From contig DAHXLU010000109.1 in the NCBI GenBank assembly GCA_027365835.1, positions 4,221 through 68,220 of the forward strand: a stretch of DNA of 64,000 bases. The letters are read 5' to 3'. Source of the DNA: JAJZMA01 sp021850405. GTDB taxonomy: Bacteria > Chloroflexota > Dormibacteria > Aeolococcales > Aeolococcaceae. Shown here piece by piece: positions 53,551 to 62,657 of this stretch (positions within the stretch are counted from its first letter, which is position 1; every line of letters starts with the position of its first letter). The position numbers were made by a program, and so were the translations under genes. The notes beneath the pieces were generated by a model, which worked only from the letters and a program-made list of their open reading frames with translations, was not told the DNA's origin and searched no databases.

Positions 53551-55914
53551 ATGCAGCAGTCACTGGCATCGCGGCTCCTTCTGGGTGGATTGCTGCTCGC
53601 CTCATTAGTTATCGGCAGTATCAGCGCTTTTCTCATGATCAGTCGTGCCCAGCAGACTAATGCGGCCGCGGTGGGGACCGCGGACAATCGGGCACAGGTC
53701 GTACAACGGCTTCTGGGGAGCCTTGTTGCCTACCAGACCACCACCGAAGCTGCGGTGCTGGCGACGGACCCTACGATCATCAGTGTACTGGCACCTGTTG
53801 GCAATGTCTCCCCCGGAGCGACTCTGCTCTCGCATATACCCGCCACATCACTCGGCGGCTCCATGGTCGTCCTCATCGATAGCAACGGCGAAGTGGTGGC
53901 GAGCGACCCTGCAAGCCTTGGCACCCTCCATGTGGCCGGGGCGCCAGATATTCTCTCGGTACGTGATGCGCTCGCAGGCCGGGCTGTGGGTGGGGTGGAA
54001 ATGGTGTCGGGGCAAGCGGCATATGATGCGGCATCTCCTGTCATGAAGGGGGGCAAGGTGGTAGGCGCAGTGCTTCTCGTATCCCCGCTGGCAGCTGAAA
54101 TGGCGCGGTACGCTTCCCTTATCGGTTACCCATCGGCTTTCATACCGGCTGCCCCGCCTCGGCGGGTCGCTGTTTTTGGTGCAGACGGAGCCCAGACCAC
54201 CAGCTTTCTGGCACCAGCACTTGGCAGCGCACTGGCGCACGTCACCACCCGTCCAGTGCATGCGGTCTACCAGACACTGCTGTCAGGTAGCACCCAGCAG
54301 GTAGTGGGCAGCTTTTTGCCGGTGACTGTCCCGGGCAGCAAGCAGATTGCGGGGTACGTGGGAGTTGAGGTGCCGATGGCCCCATTTACTGCGGGAGAAC
54401 GGGCCAACGAGATTATGCTTGCACTGCTGGCCTGCGGTCTGCTCTTGCTCACTGCGCTTGCGATCATGCTGTTTGTGGACCGTGCCGTTCATGCGCCGAT
54501 CGCAAAATTGGAGGCAGCCGTGCGCCGGATTGCGAACGGGGACTTGAGCACGCCCGTTCCGGTTACTACACGCGATGAGCTGGGAAATCTTGCGCAAAGC
54601 GTAAATACCATGCGCACGCAGCTTCAGCAGCAGCTTGCCCAGGTCGAAGCCTCGAACGAGCAGATCCAGAAGTCGGTAGATCAGCTGAGAGTTGTGTCCG
54701 AGACTCTGACCTCAACTGTGGAAGGTGGCGAGGCTCTCATGGAGGGTATTGCCATTGCAGCTGCGCAGATTGCGGGTCCAGGTGCGCAGGCCTGGCTCGG
54801 ACGCCAGACGGGAAAGTCCACGGAATGGCATGGAGATGGCCGGACAGACAAAGAGCCTGTACCTGGCGTACGCCAGGTTTTACACCACCTGCGCAAGGCA
54901 CCTTCAGTCGTGCAGCTTGGCAGTGGGGAGCGGACGTTATTTGTTTTTCCTGTGCGCTTTCAGGGGCATCTCTGGGGATGCCTGGCCGTAGCACCACCTC
55001 CTGAAACTCAACGCCTTTCTGAAGCAGCGCAAAAAACCCTGAGTGTTCTTGCCAATAGTGCTGCCGTGGCGCTTGAGAACGCTCAGCTGTTTGATCTGCA
55101 GAGGGAAGCAGCTGAGCGGCTGCACGTGACTGACAGAATGAAGTCAGAGCTGCTCACTACTGTTCAGCATGAACTGCGCACACCGATTACAGTGCTGGTT
55201 GGTTATACCGACCTTCTGGAACTTTACTGGAGCAGATGGGATGAGGCGACAAAGGCAAAAGCTGTAGAAGAGATGCAGACAGCGAGCCGCAACCTGTACG
55301 AGATTGTCGAGACCATAATTCACTTTGCACTTCTGGAGGGTGGTGCAGAGCTACATCCGGCCCACACTCCTGTGCTGCCTGCGGTGCGAAAGGCTATCTC
55401 AGAGGTCGCGGCCAGATGGAAAGGGAGCCTTCCCTGTACGGTCCAGGTTTATGGTGACGAGGAGATAAATGTGTGGGCCGACCGGGATGGCTTTAATCAG
55501 GTGCTGAAAGCTCTCGTCGACAATGCAGTCAAGTTCACACCCGCTGGTGGACTGGTGACAGTTACAGCTGGGCTAGACGGGGATGGAATGGCAAGAGTGA
55601 GTATTGCAGACAATGGGATTGGAATTAATGAGGAAGCTATTTCACAGATTTTTGGAATTTTTTTTCAGCAGGAGGGCGGAGTAACGCGCCGCTTCGGAGG
55701 AACGGGAATGGGGCTGGCGCTGGTGGAGAGGCTGGTATCCCTGCATGGGGGCAGGATAGAAGTGGCAAGCACGCCAGCCGTGGGCAGCACTTTTACCGTG
55801 GTCTGGCCATCACAACCGGTAGAGGCCGGTCAGGCTAAATCTTCTGCAGGGGTGGTGCATATTGCTGGAATCCCGGCGCTCCCTCACCAGGGCGGACGGC
55901 GCAGGACACACTGA
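53551..55914 (+). CDS. sensor histidine kinase with extracellular sensor, HAMP and GAF domains
   Basis: 787 residues. Span 1 at about 9-31, an extracellular Cache-like domain to about 285, span 2 at 288-310, a HAMP domain (312-365), a short coiled coil, a GAF-like domain (about 395-525), then HisKA with the phosphorylated His in TVQHELRTPITVLVGY (about 540), and HATPase_c with N-box NAVKFTPAGG (about 658), DNGIGI and GGTGMGLALVERL. No response regulator lies beside it, so the partner is encoded elsewhere. Encoded two bases after the stalk protein, which may present or sense the signal for it. Confidence 0.93.
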   Translation: MQQSLASRLLLGGLLLASLVIGSISAFLMISRAQQTNAAAVGTADNRAQVVQRLLGSLVAYQTTTEAAVLATDPTIISVLAPVGNVSPGATLLSHIPATSLGGSMVVLIDSNGEVVASDPASLGTLHVAGAPDILSVRDALAGRAVGGVEMVSGQAAYDAASPVMKGGKVVGAVLLVSPLAAEMARYASLIGYPSAFIPAAPPRRVAVFGADGAQTTSFLAPALGSALAHVTTRPVHAVYQTLLSGSTQQVVGSFLPVTVPGSKQIAGYVGVEVPMAPFTAGERANEIMLALLACGLLLLTALAIMLFVDRAVHAPIAKLEAAVRRIANGDLSTPVPVTTRDELGNLAQSVNTMRTQLQQQLAQVEASNEQIQKSVDQLRVVSETLTSTVEGGEALMEGIAIAAAQIAGPGAQAWLGRQTGKSTEWHGDGRTDKEPVPGVRQVLHHLRKAPSVVQLGSGERTLFVFPVRFQGHLWGCLAVAPPPETQRLSEAAQKTLSVLANSAAVALENAQLFDLQREAAERLHVTDRMKSELLTTVQHELRTPITVLVGYTDLLELYWSRWDEATKAKAVEEMQTASRNLYEIVETIIHFALLEGGAELHPAHTPVLPAVRKAISEVAARWKGSLPCTVQVYGDEEINVWADRDGFNQVLKALVDNAVKFTPAGGLVTVTAGLDGDGMARVSIADNGIGINEEAISQIFGIFFQQEGGVTRRFGGTGMGLALVERLVSLHGGRIEVASTPAVGSTFTVVWPSQPVEAGQAKSSAGVVHIAGIPALPHQGGRRRTH

Positions 55915-56245
55915 CTGCTCGCCACTGCGCTTTTTGCTGTCTGGTGTACGCGGTACCTGGGTGGCACAGCCTGAGCTGGGGAGGAAAAAGGTGCGATGGA
56001 TACTGGTTTCTCCCTGTGTTCTTGTTTTCCAAAGGGGGCGAAACGGGGGAGGATTGAACCCGACGCCAGGAGGTTTAGCGGCGGGACTCGGTGAGCTGTA
56101 AAGCATTGGCATGCAGCCGCAATGCAGGTGGGGGGGCGCGGCCGCGGCCAACTGCAGGCGGTATTGCCGCATTGTTGTCTTGCCACACTGTCTTGCCGCA
56201 TTGTCCGCGGGCTGGCCTGGGAATAGGCATATAATGTGCCGACAA
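55915..56245. other. gap before tRNA-Asn
   Basis: 331 bases. It contains short direct repeats of CTTGCCGCATTGT type (56163-56206) and the tRNA-Asn promoter. I see no gene. Confidence 0.45.
56230..56235 (+). promoter_or_regulatory. -10 box of tRNA-Asn
   Basis: Consensus TATAAT, ten bases before the mature 5' end of tRNA-Asn. A TTGTCC at 56201 is the nearest -35-like element, though 23 bases away. Confidence 0.6.
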
Positions 56246-56320
56246 TCCGGGTTAGCTCAGCGGTAGAGCAGGCGGCTGTTAACCGCAAGGTCACTGGTTC
56301 GAATCCAGTACCCGGAGCCA
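56246..56320 (+). tRNA. tRNA-Asn (GTT anticodon)
   Basis: Acceptor TCCGGGT pairs fully with ACCCGGA, D arm TAGCTCAGCGGTAGAGCA, anticodon stem closing loop CTGTTAA (anticodon GTT), T arm CTGGTTCGAATCCAG, discriminator G and encoded CCA at 56318-56320. Confidence 0.96.
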
Positions 56321-56375
56321 TCCATGGTCGCAGATGAGGATCTGACATGATGGTTCTTTTGGGCAGACGGGCCAA

Positions 56376-57659
56376 ATGGATCACGGCACCGTACCTGGTG
56401 CAATGGCCCCTGGCAAAAGGCGCCCGATGAACGCCCCTGCCAGCTTTGCTCTTGGAAAGAGCCGTTCTGTGGGGGCGGCCAACATCCTGTTTCCTGCGGA
56501 TCTGGCGCGCCATGCCCTCATTCTGGGCAACACCGGCTCCGGCAAGACAGTGACGACCGAGCGCATTGTCCACGGCGCCCTTGCAGCAGGAGCCCCGGTT
56601 GTAATTGTGGATGGGAAAGGAGGGCGCCTTGAGCGCACGGCCAGGGCCCTTGCCACCCTGCATCAGCTGCCTTTCCGGAGCGCACTTGGCCTCTCTCCCA
56701 ACTCGCTTGGCTACAATCCGTGCCGCATCGGCGAGCCAGCCCAGGTAGCGGACAAGCTGGTCTCCTCATTTACCTTTGATCCAGCAGGGGAGATCTATCG
56801 CCAGGTGGCCCAGGAGGCGATTTCAGTCCTCGTTACTGCTATGCGCCTGGCAGGAATCAGGGTCACGATGCGGTCACTGGCAGACGCTCTGGACCCATCT
56901 GCCATGCGTGGCCTGGCAGAGAGGGTAGCGATCCAGGATGCTGACCTGGCCCGTGAACTGAGAGGGCTTTCCAGCAGGGGGAATCCCAGCTCCACGGCCT
57001 ATCTCGGGATGCGTGCACGCCTCGGGAGCGTGGTGCGGGGCGTTTTCGGACCAGCGCTGGAGCGGGGCCCCTCCTTGCGGATTTCGGCCGCACTGAAGGA
57101 TAGGTCAGTTACTCATATCTCCCTTCCTGCCATGGCAAGCACTGGGGATGTGTCTGTCATGGCGCGCATCCTCATCCAGGACCTGAAGCAGGCTGCCTGC
57201 CTTAGGCTCGGGGCGCAGGATCTTCCCCCAGCGGTGGTCGTGCTGGACGAGTTTGCAGCACTCGGTGACCCCACCCAGATGGTGGACCTGCTTCGGCAAT
57301 CCAGGGAGGCGCAGATTTCAATCGTGGTGGCATCCCAGCAACTGCCCGAAAACGTGGACCTGAGGGGCAGTTTGCTTTCCAGCGGGCTGGTGATATGCCA
57401 TCAGGTGACAGGTGCTGATGCAGAGACAATGAGCGCCAGGTTTGGCACACGTCCGGACATTGTGGTCTCCAGGACCCTGGACCCCGCCCGGAGGGGCAAG
57501 GTGGCAGGCACCTCCATTCGCCGCAGCGAGCGGCCAGAGATTTCAGCAAGCGAGCTTATGCACCTCCCTACCGGAAGGGCTGCTGTAGTCTGGAATACAT
57601 CCGGACACCGGGTTGCAATCGTGGATATTGAGCCCCTGACTGCACGGGGAGTTGCCTGA
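56376..57659 (+). CDS. VirD4/TraD-like coupling ATPase (cytoplasmic form)
   Basis: 427 residues. Walker A ILGNTGSGKTVTTERI near 50-65, Walker B AVVVLDEFAALGDP near 285-298, sensor VVASQQLPENV, and an Arg-finger-type region near the end: the RecA-like fold of the VirD4/TraD/HerA group that pumps DNA or protein. N-terminal membrane spans found in true VirD4 are missing, so it is either a soluble form or works with a separate membrane partner. ATG 56376 is the first possible start; later ATGs at 56401 or 56427 are not excluded. It lies 55 bases after tRNA-Asn and its stop overlaps the M48 protease start. Confidence 0.8.
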   Translation: MDHGTVPGAMAPGKRRPMNAPASFALGKSRSVGAANILFPADLARHALILGNTGSGKTVTTERIVHGALAAGAPVVIVDGKGGRLERTARALATLHQLPFRSALGLSPNSLGYNPCRIGEPAQVADKLVSSFTFDPAGEIYRQVAQEAISVLVTAMRLAGIRVTMRSLADALDPSAMRGLAERVAIQDADLARELRGLSSRGNPSSTAYLGMRARLGSVVRGVFGPALERGPSLRISAALKDRSVTHISLPAMASTGDVSVMARILIQDLKQAACLRLGAQDLPPAVVVLDEFAALGDPTQMVDLLRQSREAQISIVVASQQLPENVDLRGSLLSSGLVICHQVTGADAETMSARFGTRPDIVVSRTLDPARRGKVAGTSIRRSERPEISASELMHLPTGRAAVVWNTSGHRVAIVDIEPLTARGVA

Positions 57660-58891
57660 TGCCAGAGGATCTGCCGCTGCCTGGTGCGGAGCCAGGGCTG
57701 CCGACCCCGTCCCAGCTCGCGGCGGAAACAGAGGGCCTGGCCCACCGCAGGAAAAAGGCGGGCCCGGCACCCGACGCTGCGCTGCCTGCTGCTGCAGATC
57801 GCCCGGGGGATGGAGCACACGATGGCCATGAGCACGACCCTTCTGGCACGACCAGGAAGCGAGAGGCGGCTACAGGGTTTGACGAAAGAGATGTGCCTCA
57901 CAACCGCACCCAGGCTGCAGCCGGCCCTACCGTGCTTGATGCCCTTGGCCGGTATCTGCTCCCGTTGACAGTTGCTGTCGTGTGTAGTTGGGGCTTTGTC
58001 TGGGTGGCTGCCATCTTTGCAGGCATAGGAGCTGTTGTTGGCGCGATCGCGGGTTTCCTGGCAACGACATCAGGGAGCGCTGCCATTCCCGTGTTTGGAA
58101 CGTCTCTGGATCTTTCCAGCGCCATGCTCGGTGTCCTTCTTGGCATTCTTGGGGGAGCCCTCGATGGATTTATGCTCGCCTATGCTGGCAGCCCGCTCGG
58201 AATGCTGGATCGTCTGATAGGGATGGCTCTGCTGGGTGTGGTAGTGACAGCCATACTTGCCTGGCTGCTCATCTTTTTTGAGGCTGAAATCTGCCGCCTG
58301 CTTGGTTATCGCAGGGTCAGCAGCCGGGAGCGGGAGCGGCTGCGGGCTGCACTCGACCTCTCTGGTCTTGGGCATGAGGAAGGACCAGCTCTGCGTATAG
58401 CCGACAGCGGGATGCCTTTTGCCAGAACGCTGGGAAACTCCATAGTGCTTTCTTCCGGGCTGCTGCAGCTGCTCCCGGATGAGGAGCTGGCAGCGATACT
58501 GTCCCACGAGCTGATGCACCACCGCTCCTCGGATGGGCTTGCATGGAGGATGCTCCTGGCAGCGATGCTGCCCCTTGTGGCCCTGGAATGGGTGCGGGAG
58601 CGAGCCATGCGGGCTGGAGGCACCGTTGGTGCCATGGTTTCGCTGGCGCTCTGTCCTGTCCTGGCTGTAACCCATGGACTGGTGCTGCCTGTGTTTGCGC
58701 GGGTTTCCCGGGCAGCTGAGTACCAGGCGGATGCGGGTGTGGCTGCGGCGGGCCTCGGCGACCCACTGGTTGCTGCACTGTCGCGCCTTGCAGAATTTGA
58801 GGATCCAGGCTCTGGATTTGGACATGCCCTGGCAGCAACCCATCCCCCGGTTGAGTTGCGGATTGACGCACTCCTGACTGGTAGCCCCTAG
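57659..58891 (+). CDS. M48 family membrane metalloprotease
   Basis: 410 residues. Zinc site HELMHH (HExxH) near residue 281 and third ligand Glu in AAEYQADAG near 355 match the M48 (HtpX/Ste24) family. Before it lie about 100 residues that are Pro/Ala-rich and probably disordered, then three to four membrane spans. A further span pair sits between the two zinc motifs, as in HtpX. The start overlaps the preceding stop by one base (TGATG). Coupling of an HtpX-like quality-control protease to a VirD4-like ATPase is unusual. Confidence 0.88.
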   Translation: MPEDLPLPGAEPGLPTPSQLAAETEGLAHRRKKAGPAPDAALPAAADRPGDGAHDGHEHDPSGTTRKREAATGFDERDVPHNRTQAAAGPTVLDALGRYLLPLTVAVVCSWGFVWVAAIFAGIGAVVGAIAGFLATTSGSAAIPVFGTSLDLSSAMLGVLLGILGGALDGFMLAYAGSPLGMLDRLIGMALLGVVVTAILAWLLIFFEAEICRLLGYRRVSSRERERLRAALDLSGLGHEEGPALRIADSGMPFARTLGNSIVLSSGLLQLLPDEELAAILSHELMHHRSSDGLAWRMLLAAMLPLVALEWVRERAMRAGGTVGAMVSLALCPVLAVTHGLVLPVFARVSRAAEYQADAGVAAAGLGDPLVAALSRLAEFEDPGSGFGHALAATHPPVELRIDALLTGSP

Positions 58892-59095
58892 CCTGGCAGG
58901 CCAGCTGCGGGCAGACGTTGCAGAGTCTCCGCCCAGGGCTGCAGGCGGTTTCTGCCCACCCAGGGGGGCTTACCTGGGTAGTGTGGGAGTGGCCGGTCGG
59001 CAACATTTGTACGCTTTTTGGGCACAAGTGGCAGACAACCCGGTAATATGGCGACCAAGTGGTCCACCGGTTGTCACAGCATTGAGGTATTTTTC

Positions 59096-60127
59096 ATGAC
59101 CGATACACCACCCGAGATGTACAGAACCAGCGGGCAGCTGTCCGAAGAGGCTGGTACAGAAGGGTATTTCGAGCAATCTGGCACGGTAGCAACAGCAGAG
59201 GACGTGGCCTTCCAGGACACAGTCCAGGAATCTACAGCCACCCCAGCCGCTCCTGCCGCACACAGCGGTGGTACTGCGGACAGGCAGGAGGAGCTGGAAC
59301 CGCCGGTATGGTCCAGGGGCTGGGCTGAGCCAGCAGAGGACAGCTCTGGCGTCTCCCCTGACGCAGAAAACGATGGCACTTCCACCGGTACCGTACAGGA
59401 CAGCCTGGCGGCAGAGGATCGTTTCCAGAGCACCAGCCCAGGCATAGGTGAGGCAAGCCGGACCGCCGAGGGGGGGGAACCAGACCTGGAGTTGCCATCA
59501 GTGGCAGTCTCCTTTGGGGACCTGCCGAGTCCGCGCTGGGCGGCATCCATGCCCAATTTTGGCCCATGTGGCAAACATCGTCGGCCATGGCTCGCAGTTC
59601 TGCTGTCTGTCTTCACTCTCGGGATTTACAGTCTCTACTGGTACGGCAGGATTAACTCGGAAATGCGTGAGTTTGACCCGAGGATGGTGGTTCACCCTGG
59701 TCGTGCGCGCGCAGCCATACTCTTGCCGTGGCTAGCTACATGGGTGGCTGCTGCGGCTGCAGCAGACCGGCTTCTCGCCACCCATTCCATCCCAGGCATT
59801 GCACCAGTGGCAGCGCTTGCATCGGCACCCTATGTCCATATGTCTGCGCTTCTGGCTGTGGCGATGCTGGTCAGCCCCCTCCTGCTGGGCTATGTCATTC
59901 TTCTGGTCCCCTTCTCGGTGGTTGGGGCGACGATGACACTTGAGCGCATCCGCATTGTTGAGGACCGTGTGGGTACTCCAACAGACCTTCAGCTATCACC
60001 CAGCAGCTCCATCAACCGGCTCCTGATCCCGGTGTTTGGTGGGCTCTCCCTGATCACGCTGCAGCAGAGACGCCTGAATGCTGTATGGTCGACAGCAGAC
60101 GAACTGGAAGTAAGCATATTCCGGTAA
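59096..60127 (+). CDS. DUF4234-like membrane protein with acidic N-terminal region
   Basis: 343 residues. The first 155 are acidic and Ser/Thr/Glu-rich, probably disordered. The rest has three to four membrane spans and the DUF4234 pattern: HRRPWLAVLLSVFTLGIYSLYWYGRINSEMREF, and LQQRRLNAVWST near the end. ATG 59096 is chosen; an earlier in-frame start at 59018 is weaker. Function of the domain is unknown. It is 28 bases before the ParA gene and may form a membrane scaffold for it (inference). Confidence 0.75.
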   Translation: MTDTPPEMYRTSGQLSEEAGTEGYFEQSGTVATAEDVAFQDTVQESTATPAAPAAHSGGTADRQEELEPPVWSRGWAEPAEDSSGVSPDAENDGTSTGTVQDSLAAEDRFQSTSPGIGEASRTAEGGEPDLELPSVAVSFGDLPSPRWAASMPNFGPCGKHRRPWLAVLLSVFTLGIYSLYWYGRINSEMREFDPRMVVHPGRARAAILLPWLATWVAAAAAADRLLATHSIPGIAPVAALASAPYVHMSALLAVAMLVSPLLLGYVILLVPFSVVGATMTLERIRIVEDRVGTPTDLQLSPSSSINRLLIPVFGGLSLITLQQRRLNAVWSTADELEVSIFR

Positions 60128-60155
60128 TCATCGGCCAGCTGAAGGGGTAGTTCTG

Positions 60156-60953
60156 GTGCCACACCTGATCGCATGCATCTCTGGCAAGGGAGGGGTTGGA
60201 AAGACAACCACCTGCTCCTCCCTGGCCGGAGCGCTCGCCCAGCAGGGTCAGCGGGTTCTGGTGGTGGACATGGATCCGCAGTCCAACCTGACCTCTGGCC
60301 TGAAGGTGGATCCCTATGCGCTCGACAGCAGCGTAACCACGCTTCTTATTGATCCTGACCAGCTGCCCTCCGAGGTTATGCTGCATACCGCCTGGGAGCG
60401 GCTCGACCTGTTGCCTGCAACGCCTGAGATGTCGGCAGTCGAGGGGGAGCTGGGGATGAGCCTGAACCGGGAGTTTGCCCTGCGCGATGCACTGGCTCGT
60501 GAGCCCTTTCTGGAGCGGTACGACTACGTCTTCTTTGACACCCCTCCCAACTTTGGATTTCATACCATAAACGTGCTGGCTGCAACTGAGTACATTCTTG
60601 TTCCCGTGCAGATGTCAGGCTATGCGATAAAGGGCCTCAAGGAGTTATTGCGCACCGTACATCTGGCACGGCAGCAGCTGAATCCGTCACTCGCGATCCT
60701 TGGGCTTCTTGCCACATTTGTAAATAACCGCACTACGTTCAGCCGGGATATGCTTGCTGGCCTCCGGCAGATTCCCAATCTGCGTGTTTTTGAGACAGTC
60801 ATCTCAGTCACCGTGAAGTTGCAGGAGACAGCGCTGGCTGCAGAGCCAATCACCTACTATGCCCCATCATCGCTTGCATCCCATGCGTATAGGGCATTGG
60901 CGGAAGAGGTGCTCTCGCTCTTTGGGAGCAGGCGGCAGGAAGAGGACGGGTAA
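60156..60953 (+). CDS. ParA-family ATPase
   Basis: 265 residues. Deviant Walker A SGKGGVGKTTTCSSLAG (with the signature Lys), VVDMDPQSNLTSGL, and Walker B FFDTPPNFGF: a ParA/Soj/MinD-type ATPase that forms dimers on DNA or membrane. No helix-turn-helix at the N-terminus and no parB or parS cluster nearby, so it is an orphan ParA, probably positioning a protein complex rather than the chromosome. GTG start after GAAGGGG. Confidence 0.9.
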   Translation: MPHLIACISGKGGVGKTTTCSSLAGALAQQGQRVLVVDMDPQSNLTSGLKVDPYALDSSVTTLLIDPDQLPSEVMLHTAWERLDLLPATPEMSAVEGELGMSLNREFALRDALAREPFLERYDYVFFDTPPNFGFHTINVLAATEYILVPVQMSGYAIKGLKELLRTVHLARQQLNPSLAILGLLATFVNNRTTFSRDMLAGLRQIPNLRVFETVISVTVKLQETALAAEPITYYAPSSLASHAYRALAEEVLSLFGSRRQEEDG

Positions 60954-60955
60954 GC

Positions 60956-61327
60956 TTGGGGCATACAGGCGATTTGTCCCCTGGGCCATCGTCGAAGCGA
61001 AGGCAGGACGGCGCTCCCGGGCACTCCTCATCCAGGCGGACACAGGGTCGTGCTGCTGCCCCTCTTTCCTCCCCGGGAGGGAATCCCCGGAGCGACGCCG
61101 CGGGCACACATGGACGTTCGCCATTGCCGGGGAAGCCTGCCGGTCTGGCGGCTGGTGCGGCAGAGGCAGGTTCCCCTTCCCCCGGTACCAGCACGCAGTC
61201 CCGGGCAGAAGGCGGTGCCCTGCAGTCCGAAGAGAGTGGAAAGTATGCTGAGGGGTGGATCGCTGTGGCAGTCACATCGGTGCTGTTTATCCTGGCTGGG
61301 TTTATAGGGATGCTTGTCTATCGTTAA
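60956..61327 (+). CDS. small tail-anchored protein
   Basis: 123 residues: 95 disordered residues rich in Gly, Ser, Arg and Pro followed by one membrane span at the very C-terminus (AVAVTSVLFILAGFIGMLVYR). Starts at TTG two bases after the ParA stop, with GAGGACGGG as a possible ribosome site. Coding status rests on the conserved-looking anchor and the tight spacing. Confidence 0.5.
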   Translation: MGHTGDLSPGPSSKRRQDGAPGHSSSRRTQGRAAAPLSSPGGNPRSDAAGTHGRSPLPGKPAGLAAGAAEAGSPSPGTSTQSRAEGGALQSEESGKYAEGWIAVAVTSVLFILAGFIGMLVYR

Positions 61328-61339
61328 TCTGTCCTGGCA

Positions 61340-61360
61340 CTGGGCAGGGAGTGCGCCCAG
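61340..61360 (+). terminator. hairpin after the ParA operon
   Basis: CTGGGC (61340-61345) and GCCCAG (61355-61360) form a 6-bp stem with a 9-base loop, 12 bases after the stop of the tail-anchored protein. No T-run. Confidence 0.35.
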
Positions 61361-61427
61361 CAGCTGGTTTCCGGGGTGGCACCGGTAGGCTGAAGAGGTG
61401 TTTTCGCACAAAAAAGGTGGTAACGCA

Positions 61428-62657
61428 ATGGCAGTTGGGACCGGAGCTGGGCCAGTTCGCAAGACTGGGGGTGGGAGAGCAGCGGCAGCTGATTTTCTCT
61501 CCATGGATGAGTTGCTCACTGCAGAAGAGCGTGCGGTGCGGGACGCAGTAGCTGCTTTTGTGGATGCAGAGGTGCGGCCGCTCATTGCGGACTGCTTTGA
61601 TGCTGGCCGGTTTCCCACTGAGCTGATTCCCGGAATTGCGCGCCTGGGGGTTCTTGGCATGCATCTTTCAGGCTACGGCTGTGCCGGAGCCTCTGCCGCT
61701 GCTTATGGTGTTGCCAACCGGGAGTTTGAGGCGGGAGATAGCGCCATAAGGTCGTTTGTGTCCGTCCAGGGCTCCCTTGCCATGTTTCCCATATTTACCT
61801 ATGGGAGTGAGGAACAGAAGCAGCAGTGGTTGCCCAGGATGGCGGCAGGCGAGGCTGTCGGCTGCTTTGGCCTTACTGAGCCAGATGCGGGGTCTGATCC
61901 TGCCTCAATGCGAAGCACCGCGAGAAGGGAGGGCGGAGACTGGGTCCTTAGTGGCTCAAAGATGTGGATTACCAATGGATCTATCGCTGATGTGGCGGTG
62001 GTGTGGGCCAGAACCGGGTCTGGTGTTGCTGGTTTTCTCGTTGAGAAAGGGATGCGGGGATTCACAGCCACTGATATTCCCCACAAGTATTCCCTGCGTG
62101 CCTCAGTTACCAGCACACTGCATCTCGACGATGTCCGCGTCCCGGAAAGCTCCCGCCTGCCGCTGGCTTCCGGGCTGTCGGCACCGCTCTCGTGCCTGAC
62201 CGAAGCGCGCTATGGCATAGCTTGGGGAGCCACGGGAGTGGCGCGGGATTGCCTGCTGGCGGCGCTGTCCTACGCTGGCAGCCGCACCGTTTTTGGTCGT
62301 GCACTGTCCGGCACGCAGCTTGCGCAGGAGCGTTTTGCTGATATGGTTACCCGACTCAGTGCTGCGTCTGCCATAGCCGTTCGGCTCTCCCAGCTGAAGG
62401 AGGCAGGCAGACTGGTTCCTGCCCAGGTGTCCCTGGGCAAGCGGCATAATGTGCGTGTAGCGCTGGATATTGCCCGGGCAAGCCGGATGCTTCTTGGGGC
62501 AAATGGCATCACCCTCGACTATCCTCCACTGCGTCATGCCATGAACCTGGAGTCGGTGATAACTTATGAGGGAACCGAGGAGGTGCACACCCTTGTCCTG
62601 GGCCAGGCCCTGACCGGTATAAGTGCCTTCGGGGGGAGTAGTGATGGCGACAGCTAG
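61428..62657 (+). CDS. acyl-CoA dehydrogenase, glutaryl-CoA dehydrogenase-like
   Basis: 409 residues. FAD acyl-CoA dehydrogenase fold: AGEAVGCFGLTEPDAGSDPASM (FAD site), MWITNGSIADVAVVW, LTEARYGIAWGATGVARDCLLAA (the GcdH-type pattern), RTVFGRALSGTQLAQERFADM, and the catalytic Glu in VITYEGTEEVHTLVLGQALTGI. This suits glutaryl-CoA dehydrogenase (lysine/tryptophan breakdown to crotonyl-CoA), though other short-chain specificities cannot be excluded. ATG 61428 is preferred for AAAGGTGG seven bases upstream. The next gene starts within its last codons. Confidence 0.9.
   Translation: MAVGTGAGPVRKTGGGRAAAADFLSMDELLTAEERAVRDAVAAFVDAEVRPLIADCFDAGRFPTELIPGIARLGVLGMHLSGYGCAGASAAAYGVANREFEAGDSAIRSFVSVQGSLAMFPIFTYGSEEQKQQWLPRMAAGEAVGCFGLTEPDAGSDPASMRSTARREGGDWVLSGSKMWITNGSIADVAVVWARTGSGVAGFLVEKGMRGFTATDIPHKYSLRASVTSTLHLDDVRVPESSRLPLASGLSAPLSCLTEARYGIAWGATGVARDCLLAALSYAGSRTVFGRALSGTQLAQERFADMVTRLSAASAIAVRLSQLKEAGRLVPAQVSLGKRHNVRVALDIARASRMLLGANGITLDYPPLRHAMNLESVITYEGTEEVHTLVLGQALTGISAFGGSSDGDS

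Noticed and set aside
55884..56663. Minus-strand 259-residue frame containing GTGFEPVTLRLTA
   Set aside because: It is the reverse reading of tRNA-Asn fused to the shadow of the VirD4-like gene.
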